Shown here in pieces: positions 9,597-18,494 of a DNA stretch of 20,000 bases. The DNA lies in NCBI GenBank assembly GCA_015478945.1, contig JABUQX010065604.1, positions 15,001 through 35,000 on the forward strand. The letters are read 5' to 3'. This DNA comes from Trachelipus rathkii (taxonomy: Eukaryota > Arthropoda > Malacostraca > Isopoda > Trachelipodidae). Each line of letters starts with the position of its first letter. Position 1 is the stretch's first letter. Below the pieces are notes generated by a model that had not been told where the DNA came from, did not search any database, and saw nothing but the letters and a program-made list of their open reading frames with translations. Made by a program: the position numbers and the translations under genes.

Positions 9597-9600
9597 GTTG
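9481..9600. repeat. (AC)n then (AT)n microsatellite
   Basis: CACACACA passes into interrupted (AT)n. The right arm has TGTGTGTT and (AT)n at about 12265-12480. Confidence 0.9.
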
Positions 9601-9858
9601 TAAGAGAAATTGGAAATTATTGGTTTCATAATAATATATATTTTATCATTTTTAACCAATTTAATATAAAGATCTTCCATTGGTTGCTTTAGTACAAATA
9701 ATATAACGATAGGTTTTCTTTGAAAAGTCTAATATAAACATTTCGTTTTGTTATGGTATTTGTTTTTAAGTTTTTTTATTATATTTCTAAATGTTAGAAT
9801 ATGTTAAACGTTATTAATTTATCAGTCCATTTTAATTTTATTTAATTTTTTATTTTAG
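9601..9858 (+). other. AT-rich arm segment, weakly matched
   Basis: Pairs only loosely with 12005-12260 (shared fragments such as AACATTTC and TTTTAATTTTATT). It is the most diverged paired part of the arms and has no gene. Confidence 0.5.
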
Positions 9859-10043
9859 GTACTACACAGGCGAGACAGTCATCGATCGCTAATCCCCGAG
9901 AGACTACATCCAACGCCCATGTCAAGCGTTCGAACCTTAGCTGCTTCACGTCACCCGCGTCTTCATACTTTACTGTCTGCACGGCTTTAAGGTGTATAAC
10001 AATTAGTTCGCGAGTGACCCGCCGCATCCCTCTTGGTGACAGA
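9859..10043 (+). repeat. Inner-end block of the left arm
   Basis: A GC-richer block of about 180 bp containing CCGAGAGACTACATCCAACG, CCCATGTCAAGCGTTCGAAC and GCATCCCTCTTGGTG. The mirror block is 11828-12003. It lies at the inner tip of both arms and borders (AT)n tracts. A TTCGAA core resembles part of a Pol III B box, but no A box at the right distance is visible, so I do not call it tRNA-derived. Confidence 0.75.
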
Positions 10044-10052
10044 TATATATAT

Positions 10053-10125
<73 letters not shown>

Positions 10126-10128
10126 ATA
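10044..10128. repeat. (AT)n at the inner edge of the left arm
   Basis: Nearly pure AT dinucleotides separating the inverted arm from the unpaired spacer. A similar (AT)n lies at the inner edge of the right arm. Confidence 0.9.
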
Positions 10129-11640
10129 ACGCAATAGGTTTTAGCTTGGTGGAAAGCTAACTTTGATCATTTATTCCTTTTATTCCTAACTAGAAACTAA
10201 AATAATCACTGACATAATTACTTTTACATTGGTATTTTAACAAGATTATTAAATGGAAACATTTACAATTTAATAAGATTATATATCGATAATAAATAAA
10301 TATAACCCTATCATGGAGCTTTATGAATATTTCAAATTTAAACATTCTAAGTCTTTACAATTATGCTTATCATTTGCGTTGTTGTTCCTAAGATAGTTTC
10401 TTATCTCTTCAATACCGATCCGATAGCAACATATGTAAAAGTTTCTTCTCTCAGATTCATATATGTTTACTGTCAGGATCAGGCAAGCGTAAATGACTTT
10501 GCGCTCCAGCTTTGTTTTCTAAATAAGATGTGTTTTTTGCGACGTTCATAGATTTTAAGAATTTTCAATGAGTAAGTTTCAGTATTCATCAGCTAGATTT
10601 TTCTAAATGCATCAAGTATCTTCGCCTTGGTGGAATAGAAAACTAGAATGAGCTGACAGCTACGGTAGATTACCCAGTATTTCAGTCTTTTCCTCATCTG
10701 CAGATTAATACCTCCTGCGAACTTCAGCATATATTAACCCGCTGTAATACCTTTAAACTGATTCTAATGAGTTAGTGGGATCAAAAATGTACATGATTCA
10801 TTCAACGTCTTCCATACTAGTAAGCTTCCCCTACCCTATCTTTGTGTGTAATTACATTCTTGGAAAGGCGAGAGTAAGTTGTCTACCATCGGTGACCCTC
10901 TCTAGGCTAATAACAATCTCGGTGATGTCTAAAGCAGAAGACTAGGTAAACTTCTTGATGCCATTCTTCACGTGGTGACATATAGGAGATGTAGTGTCAT
11001 TCCCGCGCTCATAAAAATGACTTTGTTACTAGAGCATATTAGGTTGATTAAGTAACTAAAAATTTCAAAACCCAGTTGTAGTTTTCTTTTATATAAGTGA
11101 ATGGAAACACCGTAAGTCAGCGTGATCTTGACTGTCATTGTACAATATCTTCTGATAGGAGGTTAGGTATCTGTTTGAAGATCGGGTCATGATATTCCAC
11201 GACTGCAAATACACTTGATGAAATAAAACACCTGTCAAGAACTGAGCCACAGAACTTGTTCAACGTTTAACAGTTAAAGCAACTATGGTTTTAAAATAAG
11301 TTTAGACCTATAAGTAAAATAAAATCCCTGTTCAAATACAGCTTTAAAGAGGTATGATAAATTTCATCCAATCACATAAACACAATCATATGAGATAAGG
11401 GATATTTCAACCAATCACAGGATAGGTTAAAAGGAGAAAAGATATATGCGTCCATACAGGAAAGGAAGAGAATTTCACTCCTTTTCATCTCAAAGGTCTC
11501 CCGAAACAACCTTTTCAGATTAAACATATATTATGTTTGGTTTTTGTTCCTACTTGTTATCATGGTTGTCGTATTGTTCAAGTAATTCGTTTTTTCAGGC
11601 CCTTACCCTTGAGGCCGTTTGTAATATTGCGTATATGCGT
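10129..11640. other. Unpaired spacer (loop) of the giant inverted repeat
   Basis: About 1.5 kb of unique, less repetitive sequence with no partner in either arm. Its composition is more balanced than the arms. The longest plus frame (10363-10551, 62 codons) is Val/Leu/Phe-rich with no recognised motif, so I do not call it a gene. If the structure is a foldback element this is where a cargo gene would sit; I see no transposase signature. Candidate promoter-like repeats are noted separately at 11361-11435. Confidence 0.6.
11361..11435 (+). promoter_or_regulatory. Two direct CCAAT-type repeats, possible promoter
   Basis: ATTTCATCCAATCACA at 11361-11376 recurs as ATTTCAACCAATCACA at 11404-11419, 43 bp apart. 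CCAAT boxes in pairs occur in animal promoters, and an AT-rich GGTTAAAAGG lies just downstream at about 11425. No gene follows that I can identify, so this is a motif observation with little functional support. Confidence 0.2.
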
Positions 11641-11825
11641 TAGATTATCAGGAGTATTATATATTCTATCGTTATATTTAGTGATTAGTAGTAGTTAGTA
11701 TATAATAGTAATATATTTATATATATATGAGTATATATATATTAATAGTTATATGTTGTATATATATATATTATTGTATATATATATATACTTAAGTTAT
11801 ATATATTATATATATAATAAGTATA
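11641..11825. repeat. (AT)n at the inner edge of the right arm
   Basis: Interrupted AT dinucleotides with TAG and GTA breaks, mirroring 10044-10128 in position but longer. Confidence 0.85.
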
Positions 11826-11827
11826 TT

Positions 11828-12003
11828 GTCCCACCAAGAGGGATGCGGTCGGGTCACTCGCGATCTAATTGTTATACACCTTAAAGCCGTGCAGACGTAA
11901 AGGTATGAAGACGCGGAGACGTGAAGCGCTAAGGTTCGAACGCTTGACATGGGCGTTGGATGTAGTCTCTCGGGATTGGAATCGATGTGTCTCGCTGTGT
12001 GGT
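11828..12003 (-). repeat. Inner-end block of the right arm
   Basis: Reverse-complement copy of 9859-10043, including CACCAAGAGGGATGCGG, GGTTCGAACGCTTGACATGG and GTCTCTCGGGATTGG. Short minus-strand frames across it (within 11792-12116) extend into flanking AT repeats and are not credible genes. Confidence 0.75.
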
Positions 12004-12480
12004 ACCATAAAATTAAAATTATAATCATAATTAAAGTTAAATAAATATAATAAATAATCATTTAACAAAAATATAAATGATAAAGAAGAATAATAAAAAC
12101 TAATAAGAAAAAGCATACAAAAACGGAAATGTTCATATTAAAGCATGTGAAAGAAAAAAAATAATCGGAAAAACACAAATATTAAGCCACCGAGATGTGG
12201 AGATGCTTTATATTAATTATCTTACAAATTGGGATAAAATATATATTATTATTAAGACCAATATTTATCATAGACGGCAATATATTATATATATTATATA
12301 TAGTATTATATATATATATAGTATAGTATATATATTATATATTATATGATTATATATATAATATCTTATAATTCTATATATATATATATTATATAATATA
12401 ATATAGATTATTATAATATATATATTATATATATATTTTGTGTGTGTTGTTTTATGTGTGTTTGTGTATTGTATGTGTGT
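12004..12480. other. AT-rich arm segment with (AT)n
   Basis: A-rich sequence (12004-12260) weakly matching 9601-9858, then long (AT)n (12265-12437) and a TGTGTGTT tract. No gene seen. Confidence 0.5.
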
Positions 12481-12842
12481 TTGTGCATACATGTTTATAC
12501 GCATAGCAATTTACCCTTCATGTAAGTTGTTGAACCGCATTCATACCATTGTTAGAACAAAGCACCAGAGTGTTCATGTATTGATACCCGTTCTCTGTTT
12601 ATTCCCTTCAAAGACTAATGTATCTTTTTCACGACCTCTTTTGAATGGTTGGTTCTCACCGTTCTTTTGTGTATCACCCCTCTCAAGAGGATAACGATGT
12701 TGTAACCGAACCTTTTGTTCTTTGTTAAGATTGCGTAATGTTTAGGGTGGTCAGGTAATGAGCATTTTACCAACCAATGTTTTAGTTAGGAACATGCAAG
12801 CGATATGGTCGCACACGTTATTGGTGTTGTGAGATCTATGTG

Positions 12843-12844
<2 letters not shown>
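12481..12844 (-). repeat. Conserved inner segment of the right arm
   Basis: Mirror of 9098-9480; positions 12766-12844 are the perfect 79-bp match. Confidence 0.8.
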
Positions 12845-12886
<42 letters not shown>

Positions 12887-12900
12887 TAAATAATAATATA
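12845..12900. repeat. (AAT)n microsatellite, right arm
   Basis: Trinucleotide tract directly after the 79-bp anchor, mirror of 9010-9097. Confidence 0.9.
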
Positions 12901-12954
12901 ACACTGACTGATTAAGATAAATAGATAGGACTTTTCAAAATAAGGACAAAAGGA

Positions 12955-13115
12955 AACAAAGTAATAAATCTCGTCACCTCTTCTCATGTGTCAAAAGATA
13001 TCGGTACATTAAGTAATTAATCCGTTACCCTTCTCATGTGTCAAAGATATTAAGATTAATGAGTCATTCCTCGAATTTCATTGGCTGGCCGTGATGGCAT
13101 AGCAAATACAGTTCT
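12955..13115 (-). repeat. Duplicated module and 67-bp perfect match, right arm
   Basis: Two copies of a CTTCTCATGTGTCAAA-bearing module (near 12980 and 13030) followed by the 67-bp segment 13049-13115 that matches 8782-8848 exactly in inverse orientation. Confidence 0.85.
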
Positions 13116-13440
13116 ATATAATAATAATAATAATAATATAAAATAATAATAATAATAATAATTTTGAAGCAGTTGTGATAGTAAAGATGAATTTGCTAAG
13201 GCGACTGGTGCGTGCTGCGGTTTGAAACTTCTATTTTTTAGTTACCTTGTTTAATTGAATGCTCTAATGTCAGGTTAGGCTAGGATGAGATATATTTTTT
13301 GTGGTTTAGTTTACATGGTTAATGGTAAAATTAACATAATATTTTTTGAGATCTTGGTTTGAATAAGTGTTGTATATATTTCATTTAACTTGAACGTTAA
13401 ATATATTTAACAACAACAACAACAACAACAACAACAAACG
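13116..13440 (-). other. Right-arm triplet tracts and unique segment
   Basis: (AAT)n at 13120-13165, a unique stretch that mirrors 8461-8700, then (CAA)n at about 13410-13437 mirroring the left TTG tract. No gene. Confidence 0.65.
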
Positions 13441-13489
13441 CGACATTTCAACAACAACCAGCTACAGCTAAGATTTTATTTTTGTTATG

Positions 13490-16205
13490 TTATAATCAAT
13501 ATATGACATGACTTCAATAGAGTCATAGATCAATTAGACATGAAAATGGGTTAGGTGTAGGATGAGTGGGGGTTTGGATTAAGCTGATAAATCTGATTTT
13601 TAAAATTGCTATGAGAGTATGTGAAGTTATACTGAGTAGTTTAGTTATAGAAACATAAGAAAGCAGATAATATTTTGTTTAGTAAAAAACAAAATGTTGT
13701 AAAGAAAACAAAATCAAAATAAATAAAAGGTTTTTGTTATGTTATACTAAAGAGAATGACTTTGAATCAATAGATCAATCAGATGCAATAGATGCAATAG
13801 AATCAACGGACATGGGTAGAGGAGGGGACTTTTTGATTAACTGATTTTAGGCTGATTTATCTGCCTTTAGGGTCTGTAAAATTGCAATAATGTATTTTAA
13901 GTTATAAACATAAAAGAATAGAATTTTTAGTAAATACAAAAATGTTGTTAAAGAAAGCAAAACAAAATAAAATAAAAGTTTTTTTGTGTTTATGCGTTAT
14001 ACAAATATAATGACGATGATCAATAGATCATTAGAACTCAATAGATCATGTAGGATCTGGATAATGGTATGGAGTGTGGCTGATGGTAGTTTTGATTATA
14101 CCGATTTACTGGATTTTTACTGCTGTAAGTATGCCATAACATAACAATATTTTAGATTAAAAATATGGCCTTGAATCGAATTGAAGAATCAAATAGATCA
14201 ATAGATCATATAGATCATGGAAGGGCAGGAGGGTAGTTTGATTTACTGAAGATTTACTGCTTTGGAGTATGCAAAACATAACAATTTTAATAGAAATATG
14301 ACTTGAATCAATAGATTCAAATAGGATCATGGAAGCGGCGGATGGGCGAGTTTTGTATTAACTGAGTTTACTGCTTTAGAGGTTTATGTAAAACCGATAA
14401 CATTTTAATAAAAAGATGACTTTGAATAATGAGTCAATAGATGGAATAGATTCATGGTGAAGGGCAGGATGCGCAAGTTTTGATTTAACTGAATTACTGA
14501 TTTACTCTTTTAAGGTATGTAAAAAATTGTCAATATTTTTTTTACCGTTATAACATAGATAATAAGGAAATTTAGTTAACGAGCAATGTTTTATAAAGAA
14601 TGAAATACAGAAATAAAGTAAATTTTAAATTAGGTAAAAACATATATGTTTAAAGAACCCCAAAACAAAATAACGTAAAATTTTTTGTAGATATGTTTAT
14701 ACAAATATGACTTGGAACAATAGTTCAATAGATCAATAGATCATGGAAAGATAGGAAGGTGGCTGAGGAGACAGTTGCGCTATGGATTTACTGTTTTACT
14801 GCTTTTACTGATTACTGATTTACTGATTTTATGCTTTAGGGTGTATGTAAATTGGCAAAAATATCCTAACGACATGTCACAGTATAATAGTGAAAGAAAA
14901 TGAAGAAACAAAGTGAATGTTTAAGAATAATATAAACAAAATAAAGTAAATTTTTTATAGTAAAGGAGGCATAATGTAAAGAAACAAAAATCAAGATAAA
15001 TAGCAAGTTTTTTGAGAATTATGTTATACCAAATATGATTTGTGAATCAATAGATCAAAGATCAATAGATCTAATAGATCATGAAGGAATAGGAGGTGGC
15101 TGGAAGGCCAGTTTGATTTACTGATTTACTGATTTACTGCTTTATCTCATATTGCTTGATTTTACTGATTTACTAATTTACTTGCTTTAGGGTATGGTAA
15201 AGACATAATCATTGTTAAGTAAAAAGTAGTGATTGAATCGAATAAGAATCACTAATGAGTAGGAGGGTGGCTGATGTGTTTGACTGTATCTGATTTTACT
15301 GGGAGTTTTAGCTGCTTTAGGGTTGTAAAAAGCTCGAATTTTTTAAGTCATCTACAAAAATAAAAAGTAAATAAATTTTTTGGAAAAACAAAGTGTTTAA
15401 AGAATACAAAACAGAAATAAAATAAAATTTTTTGTGTTGTTATACAAATTATGACTTGGAATCAATAGCTCAATAGATCAAAAGATCAAAATCTAGATCA
15501 ATAGATCATGTAGGATAGGAAGGTGGTTTTATTTACTGATTTTACTGATTTTTTGTTTAGAGTATGTTAAAATGCAATTTTTTTAAAGTTAGTAAACAAA
15601 ATAAATAAAGATTTTAGTTTTGTGTTGTTATTCAAAATATGACTTGAATCATAGATCAATAGATCAATATGTCATGGATGTATTTTTATGTTTTGAATTA
15701 CTGATTTACTGATTACTGCTTTATCTGGTTTTACTGATTTCTGGGTGGGGAAGGGTTGATGGCTTTAGGGTATGTAAAAAAATCAAAATTTTACGTTGTA
15801 AACATAAAATGAAAGAAATTTTAGTTAAGTGAGGTTGCTGATGTGGGTTAGATAGAATAATCAATAAGCATATTAATATAGATAAAGAGTTTTTTAGTAA
15901 AGTAACATAATGTTTAAAGAAAACAATAAAAAAATAAATCAAAGTTTTTGTGTTATGTTATAGAAAATATAACTTGAATCAATAATACAAAATATGAATC
16001 AATAGATCAATGGATCATCGGAAGGGTAGGAATTGATAGATCCATTTACTGATTTACTGATTTTACTGATTTACTGATTACTGTTTTTTCGGCAATGGAA
16101 ATAGTGCCAAATTTTTTACTTTAAACATCGAAAAGAATAAGTATTTTTCGTAGTAAAACAAGAATGTTTAAAGAAAACAGAAGCCAAAAATAAATAAGTT
16201 TTTAA
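13490..16205 (-). repeat. Right higher-order satellite of two 8-bp repeats
   Basis: Mirror of the left satellite. About ten clusters of AATAGATC (for example near 13770, 14040, 14720, 15050, 15470, 15655, 15990) alternate with ACTGATTT clusters (for example 14795-14830, 15118-15140, 16045-16080) and with AGGAGG/AGGTGG purine spacers and A-rich middles. Unit order is the inverse of the left array. Unit lengths do not correspond one-to-one with the left arm everywhere, so the arrays have shifted or been misassembled. Confidence 0.88.
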
Positions 16206-16550
16206 AAATATATAGATTTTTTTTTAAATAAAGAATAAATTGTAAAACTAAATATAAAAAAGTAAATAGAAATTAACAATTTAGAAAGCGAAATGCTATA
16301 TATTAATCTGAACGACCTTAGAAATTCAAGACATGTCCGGCATTGACTGAATATATAATAATATTATATATATATATTTATATTGTATGATTTAGTATGT
16401 TATTGATATGTATACTTATTGGTATAATATATGGTTATGTTATTTTATTATATGTTATATGTTTTAATTGTCTAAAAGAAGGTCATATAGTTAGAGAAGC
16501 TGATTGTTCGTTATAGATTTATATATAGGTAGTTATATGTTATTATATAT
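16206..16550. other. Right-arm AT-rich junction
   Basis: Contains the segment ACGACCTTAGAAATTCAAGA (16312-16331) pairing with the left GTCTTGGAATTTCCTAAGGT region, then AT-rich sequence with an extra TCTAAAAGAAGGTCATATAG stretch absent from the left arm. Confidence 0.55.
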
Positions 16551-16554
16551 ATAT

Positions 16555-16650
16555 ATATAGTTAGTTAGTTTGTTAGTTTAGTTAGTTAGTTAGTTTAGTT
16601 TGGTTAGTTTAGTTAGTTATTTCGTGTAGTTAGAGAGAGAGGTATTCTTA
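16555..16650 (-). repeat. Short (TTAG)n tract, right arm
   Basis: About twenty TTAG units with T-length variants. It is the counterpart of the left 1-kb (CTAA)n array and about a tenth of its length. Confidence 0.9.
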
Positions 16651-16654
16651 ATAG

Positions 16655-16766
16655 TATGTATGTATGTATGTTGTATGGTATGTAGTATGTAATGTGATGT
16701 GTTTCTTCAGCTTCGTGTAACAGGTGTTGAACTGTATTCTTGTTAGGGCAAGAACAAAGAACTGGT
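16655..16766 (-). repeat. GTAT tract and 57-bp perfect match
   Basis: GTAT tetranucleotides, then 16710-16766, which is the exact reverse complement of 4164-4220. It shows the arms align on the outer side of the CTAA arrays as well. Confidence 0.9.
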
Positions 16767-16799
16767 CGTCAATTAAGAACAATTTGGTGCCTTTGTTTC

Positions 16800-17270
16800 A
16801 AGCTCTTACCCTAGTGTATAAAACGTTATACATTGGGCAGCTGATACCTCTACCTCCTTTTTAGTGCTGTAGACGTGTGTCTCTTTTTTGTCTAACTTAA
16901 GCTTTTAGTGTGCCCCGTTTTTTAAGTAAACAGTCAAATTAGAATTTTCATCCTGTCAAGTTGTAAGTGAGGGTTCATAATTCAAAATGTATTCGTTTTT
17001 CTCCTCCTTCTTATTAGGCAGTCATTAAGCTTCATTTAAGATGTTTGAAGAGATAAACCTGGCCGTAATTTTAAAATGTGTAAGTTTTGGTTTTAAAAAG
17101 GATAATTATATTCTTTTTTGAAGTGACTTTAATAAGGGTAATTCCAGATCTCCCCTTCTTGTAAATAAAAGTTCTATGAAATTGTGTTATGCGTTATTGA
17201 TGTGAGTGATCTAGCGTGATGCCGGTTTACTCGATGCCGTTTTAGTGCTTAAGCTCTTATTAATTCAGTA
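16800..17270 (-). other. Diverged outer module of the right arm
   Basis: Loose mirror of 3785-4130 with fragments such as GCAGCTGATACCT, CAAAATGTATTCGTTTTTCT and ACCTGGCCGTAATTTTAAAA in matching order. Divergence is higher here than near the anchors. No gene. Confidence 0.55.
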
Positions 17271-17386
17271 TTTTCTTTCTCTTGCTCGCCGCTCTCCTGT
17301 CTAATGGCATACTCCTCGTGCTCCTCCTCTCTCCCCTCTTCTTCTTCTCACCCTCTATTTCCCCTCTCTCATTCTCTCGCCCTCAG
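17271..17386 (+). promoter_or_regulatory. Long polypyrimidine tract with 3' splice acceptor
   Basis: About 115 nt of mostly C and T ending CCCTCAG at 17380-17386. A pyrimidine run closed by CAG is the form of a metazoan intron 3' end. The tract also pairs loosely with the purine stretch at the outer end of the left arm (3724-3775), so it may be low-complexity repeat edge that happens to resemble an acceptor. What supports the acceptor reading is the exon-like sequence that follows at once. Confidence 0.4.
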
Positions 17387-17428
17387 ATTTTGATTTAGTC
17401 GAATTGCCAGCGATTGAAACAGGTGAGG

Positions 17429-17553
17429 ATGTCGTTGCTGCTGCTGGTGGCTGTCTGCGTTGCTGTTGGTTTTTCGGTGGCGGGCGCCGGGCGCGAAAAT
17501 TGATTGCATCTATGCGCGCGCAACGTGTGATTCGTGTATCTTGTCCTTACTAG
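17429..17553 (+). CDS. Candidate exon: signal peptide of an unrecognised small secreted protein
   Basis: The ATG at 17429 starts a frame reading Met-Ser, four Leu, Val-Ala-Val-Cys-Val-Ala-Val, then a small-residue Ser-Val-Ala-Gly-Ala region: a textbook signal peptide with hydrophobic core and a plausible cleavage site after about residue 20. The frame meets TGA at 17501-17503. One base out of phase from 17499 the sequence reads on as DCIYARATCDSC and stays open to a strong splice donor, CTAG|GTACGT, at 17554. The simplest reading is one surplus base near the GCGCGAAAA run, either a true mutation or a consensus error like the indels between the repeat arms. The 5' side has a good acceptor at 17386 and a 42-nt leader. 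An alternative donor (ACAG|GTGAGG at 17422) would skip this ATG. I do not recognise the family; short cysteine-bearing secreted peptides include neuropeptides, hormones and defence peptides. Confidence 0.42.
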
Positions 17554-17846
17554 GTACGTACGTTAATACGAGTATATATATATATATAATATACTGATTA
17601 TATATTATATATATATATAGTATAGTAATATTAATATTATATAGTAATATATATAGTATATATTATAGTTAATACTATATAAGTAATGTAGTAGTTTATA
17701 TATATATAGTTAGTATAGTATTAGTATTATTAATATAATATATAGGTAGGTATTTTGTTGATATTTGTGGTGGATGGGGGTTGTGTATAATATAGTATTA
17801 AATATATATATATATTATATATATATATTATATATAGTATATATAG
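17554..17846 (+). other. Possible short intron filled with (AT)n
   Basis: Begins GTACGT and ends TATATATAG, with nearly all of the interior an interrupted (AT)n and TAG/TTA repeat. GT and AG ends fit a spliceosomal intron of about 290 nt. The expansion of a microsatellite inside it is compatible with intron status. No clear branch point can be picked in such sequence. Confidence 0.3.
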
Positions 17847-17962
17847 CTCGTAGGGGTGCGGGGCGGGGGTGCGGGGCGTGTTGCGTGTTGGAGTGTGCGT
17901 GTTATTCTGTCTTGTGGTCTTGCAAGAACGGTGATTCTCTAAGCTCTATTGGTGGACTGTAA
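17847..17962 (+). CDS. Candidate second exon: cysteine-rich C-terminal part
   Basis: After a TATATAG acceptor the plus frame reads Ala-Arg-Arg, a Gly/Arg-rich stretch, then CGACCVLECACYSVLWSC followed by a short Lys-Asn-Gly-Asp-Ser tail and TAA at 17960. Six cysteines fall within eighteen residues. The phase left by the donor at 17554 is +1, and joining to 17847 keeps exactly this frame, which is independent support for linking the two. The GC-rich GGGTGCGGGGCGG repeat at the start could be mere low-complexity sequence, and the frame also stays open upstream through (AT)n, so the exon is a hypothesis. An ARR dibasic site just before the Cys-rich part would suit prohormone processing, but that is inference. 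Confidence 0.33.
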
Positions 17963-18130
17963 TTCTTCCGTGAGCATTGGTACATATAGTATAGTTATCT
18001 ATATTATTATATTTATGATGTTAATGTATTTGATATTTAGTACTACATAGTGTCTAACGTTTATTACTTGATCTAGTAGTTATAAGGTTGTTAGTTGATG
18101 GTTATTTTGTTTTATTTTTATTGTTTTTTT
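17963..18130. other. Unassigned AT-rich stretch
   Basis: Plain AT-rich sequence without frame, repeat or RNA gene that I can support. If the peptide gene is real this would be its 3' UTR; no clear AATAAA is present. Confidence 0.4.
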
Positions 18131-18139
18131 ATCTTTTTT

Positions 18140-18272
18140 TACCAGTTCTCCAGTTTCCGTGGGAAACCATTTCCCAGGTTGCGAGGAAGTCATTTTTCCA
18201 GCGTTCCAGGTTCCTGGAATCCTTCGCAGATTCCAGATGTTTCCCAGGATTCCAAGTCCCGTTTCAATAGGT
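18140..18272. repeat. TTCC/GGAA-rich inverted-repeat cluster
   Basis: Dense TTTCC, TTCCAG, TTCCCAGG and GGAA motifs in both orientations, including TTTCCGTGGGAAA, GTTCCAGGTTCCTGGAA and TTCCCAGGATTCC. Such clusters are found at the ends of some hAT elements, so a solo transposon end is possible. Overlapping frames on both strands across this block (18080-18347) are shadows of the repeat. Confidence 0.4.
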
Positions 18273-18281
18273 GCGTGTAAC

Positions 18282-18494
18282 ATATATATTAATATATATT
18301 ATTATATAATATATATATTATATATAATATATATATATTATATATAGTTATATCTAGTATTTAGTTATATATATTGTATTGTTTCAAATTCAGATATTAG
18401 AATTTAATATATGAATTATATATTATATATATATAATATATATATATATATTATTATATATATATATATATAGTATAATATATTAGTGTATATA
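18282..18494. repeat. (AT)n microsatellites
   Basis: Two interrupted AT tracts (18282-18380 and 18410-18494) separated by a short TTGTTTCAAATTCAGATATT segment. The second one abuts the pogo-like element. Confidence 0.9.

Larger units (their letters stand above)
3722..10045 (+). repeat. Left arm of giant inverted repeat (about 6.3 kb)
   Basis: Block after block in this arm recurs as reverse complement in the right arm, in mirrored order. Perfect inverted matches are 4164-4220 with 16710-16766 (57 bp), 8782-8848 with 13049-13115 (67 bp) and 9098-9176 with 12766-12844 (79 bp). Other matching pairs include 5430-5490 with about 16275-16345, 8400-8430 with about 13442-13472, and 9860-10040 with 11830-12003. 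Most differences between arms are one-base indels in runs of two to six identical bases plus array length changes. The outer edge is approximate, since it falls in a purine-rich tract (3724-3775) pairing with the pyrimidine tract at 17271-17386. Confidence 0.92.
11826..17395 (-). repeat. Right arm of giant inverted repeat (about 5.6 kb)
   Basis: Reverse-complement counterpart of 3722-10045. It is shorter mainly because its (TTAG)n tract is about 0.1 kb while the left (CTAA)n tract is about 1 kb. The inner edge is sharp at the CACCAAGAGGGATGCGG segment (11832-11848), which pairs with 10025-10040. The outer edge fades in the low-complexity pyrimidine tract, and the following exon-like sequence (17387 on) has no partner on the left. 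Long inverted arms with internal tandem arrays recall foldback-type elements, but no transposase is visible. Confidence 0.92.

Noticed and set aside
10363..10551. 62-codon gene in the loop
   Set aside because: Length is expected by chance and no motif, splice context or repeat conservation supports it.
11933..11943. tRNA gene or tRNA-derived SINE, from GGTTCGAACGC
   Set aside because: The motif resembles a Pol III B box, but no A box lies at a suitable distance and no cloverleaf can be folded by eye.
12440..12694. 84-codon plus-strand gene in the right arm
   Set aside because: Same reasoning as for the left-arm counterpart; its first third is translation of a TGTGTGTT repeat.
15721..15942. 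73-codon minus-strand frame
   Set aside because: It lies in the A-rich middle of satellite units and its hydrophobic content comes from T-rich codons.
18080..18347. Four overlapping frames on both strands
   Set aside because: They all cover the same TTCC/GGAA inverted-motif block and extend into AT repeats; none has a recognisable domain.
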